A DNA stretch of 64,000 bases from Selenomonas sp. WCT3 (GTDB lineage: Bacteria > Bacillota > Negativicutes > Selenomonadales > Selenomonadaceae): contig FNCM01000001.1 in NCBI GenBank assembly GCA_900100835.1, positions 124,001-188,000 on the forward strand. The letters run 5' to 3'. Positions 62,962 to 64,000 of the stretch are shown here, one piece after another (the stretch's first letter is position 1; each line of letters begins with the position of its first letter). The position numbers were made by a program, and so were the translations under genes. Below the pieces are notes generated by a model. That model was not told the origin of the DNA, made no database searches, and saw only the letters and a program-made list of their open reading frames with translations.

Positions 62962-64000
62962 TTAACGATCGCGTTTATCGACCCATCCCTCGATATTCTT
63001 CTGGCGAGCGCGGGCAATTGCCAGCGTATTGCTTGGAACCGTCTTGGTGATCGTGGAGCCTGCCCCTACATAGGCACCATCTTCCACCTCAACCGGTGCG
63101 ACGAGGTTCGAGTTGCAACCGATGAATGCATCGTTGCCGATTTTCGTGCGGAATTTCGTCTTGCCATCGTAATTGACCGTAATGGTACCGCAGCCCATGT
63201 TGCAACCCGAACCCATATCGGTATCGCCAATATAGGAAAGATGCGGCAGTTTGGAGCCTTTGCCAACGGTGGAATTCTTGACTTCGACGAAGTTGCCGAT
63301 TTTGACGCCTTCAGCCAGATGCGTATCCGGACGAATATGGGTGAACTGGCCCAAAATAACCCCGTCTTCCAATTCGCAGTCATGAGCATAGGTGAACTGG
63401 CCCGTCACATGGTTGCCTGCCTTGACATTCTGGAAGCGGATGCTCGGTCCGATTTCGCATTCCTCACCGATTACCGTATTGCCCTCAAGCCAAGTCATCG
63501 GATAGATCACCGTATCGCGGCCAACTTTGACATCTGCATCCACATAGGTCGTATCCGGATCCATAAGCGTTACACCCTCGGCCATGAGTTCCTCGTTCTT
63601 GCGGCGGCGCAGGATTTTCTCGGCACCGGCCAGCTGCTGGCGGGAATTGATGCCCAGCGTGGACTCGTAATCGTCCGCAGCTACTGCCCAGATCTTTTCC
63701 CCCTGTTTCTGCAGGATTTCCAAAACATCTGGCAGATAATATTCGCCCTGCGCGTTATCGTTGGTAACTTTCTTCAGAGACTCAAACAGTGCCTTGGCAT
63801 CAAAGCAATAGATACCAGAGTTAACCTCTTTTACCTGACGCTCTTCTTCCGTGGCATCTTTGTGCTCTACAATCTTCTGGACCGAACCATCAGCCGTGCG
63901 GATGATGCGTCCATAGCCCGTAGCATCCGGCATGATTGCCGTCAGCACCGTAGCCTTTGCCTCAGCCTCAACATGGGAATCGAAGAGTTTCTTCAAGAGT
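62962..64000 (-). CDS. glmU: Bifunctional GlmU (partial, cut by right edge)
   Basis: Acetylates glucosamine-1-phosphate and couples it to UTP to give UDP-GlcNAc for the wall. About 346 C-terminal residues are present; the N-terminal part with the nucleotide-binding signature lies outside. The rest of the uridyltransferase domain (DATGYGRIIR, VNSGIYCFDAKAL, NDNAQGEYYLPDVL) is followed by left-handed beta-helix hexapeptide repeats and acetyltransferase residues (QFTYAHDCELEDG-type, VNYDGKTKFRTKIG). The frame is open past the edge; the TTG at 63996 is internal. Confidence 0.96.
   Translation of the reverse strand, partial: LLKKLFDSHVEAEAKATVLTAIMPDATGYGRIIRTADGSVQKIVEHKDATEEERQVKEVNSGIYCFDAKALFESLKKVTNDNAQGEYYLPDVLEILQKQGEKIWAVAADDYESTLGINSRQQLAGAEKILRRRKNEELMAEGVTLMDPDTTYVDADVKVGRDTVIYPMTWLEGNTVIGEECEIGPSIRFQNVKAGNHVTGQFTYAHDCELEDGVILGQFTHIRPDTHLAEGVKIGNFVEVKNSTVGKGSKLPHLSYIGDTDMGSGCNMGCGTITVNYDGKTKFRTKIGNDAFIGCNSNLVAPVEVEDGAYVGAGSTITKTVPSNTLAIARARQKNIEGWVDKRDR

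Overview
The window looks like chromosome from a Negativicutes bacterium (Selenomonas/Mitsuokella/Megamonas-like; an inference from gene content and protein style, not a database match). Supporting signs are strong AGGAGG-type ribosome sites, many TTG and GTG starts, AddAB instead of RecBCD, zinc-binding S14 and L36, and an ssrA tag reading frame of the Firmicutes type. No phage, IS element, CRISPR array, tRNA or rRNA gene was seen.

Positions 1-20.9 kb are an almost unbroken minus-strand translation block. Read in the direction of transcription it runs: L7Ae-like protein, rpsL, rpsG, fusA, tuf, then the S10-spc-alpha cluster (rpsJ to rplQ, including secY, adk, infA and rpoA). It ends at a strong terminator. 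After that come ecfA1 and ecfA2 of an ECF vitamin transporter, with their own promoter; ecfA2 is cut by the left edge. The str part starts at a good promoter near 20.93 kb, in front of the L7Ae-like gene. map is missing between adk and infA, where a long stem-loop sits instead. About a third of the translation genes start at GTG or TTG.

Positions 21-29 kb (minus) hold transketolase, AroH chorismate mutase, a UbiB/ABC1 kinase-like protein, a YbiT-type ABC-F ATPase, a secreted glucosaminidase and an NCS2/AzgA-like permease. Positions 29.2-31.2 kb (plus) hold a TVP38-type membrane protein and a Tat-exported phosphoesterase. From 31.3 to 33.2 kb, corA (minus) and ssrA/tmRNA (plus) diverge. The corA leader carries a 30-codon ORF, competing hairpins and a hairpin covering the corA ribosome site. 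This leader is the most unusual regulatory object in the window.

Positions 33.3-38.7 kb hold a small membrane protein with a DUF3862-like tail, a methyltransferase, a TRAP transporter operon (dctP-dctQ-dctM) with a palindromic upstream site, and an unrecognised secreted protein. Positions 38.8-50.1 kb (minus) hold addB-addA, a shortened PaaK-like protein that has lost its ATP-binding loop, a stand-alone cheR, hsp20 with an inverted repeat on its promoter, and a DUF438/hemerythrin protein. Positions 50.3-52.4 kb (plus) are a LysR regulator with a split chromate transporter pair.

Positions 52.4-64 kb (minus except trxA) hold pth-radical SAM-nagA, uppP, trxA, an OhrR-type regulator, and a three-gene module of SPFH/zinc-ribbon, zinc-ribbon membrane and TPM-domain proteins resembling the Bacillus ydjI/ydjG/ydjH group. 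A Crp/Fnr regulator, prs and a partial glmU complete the region; nagA, glmU, uppP and the glucosaminidase all touch cell-wall amino-sugar metabolism.
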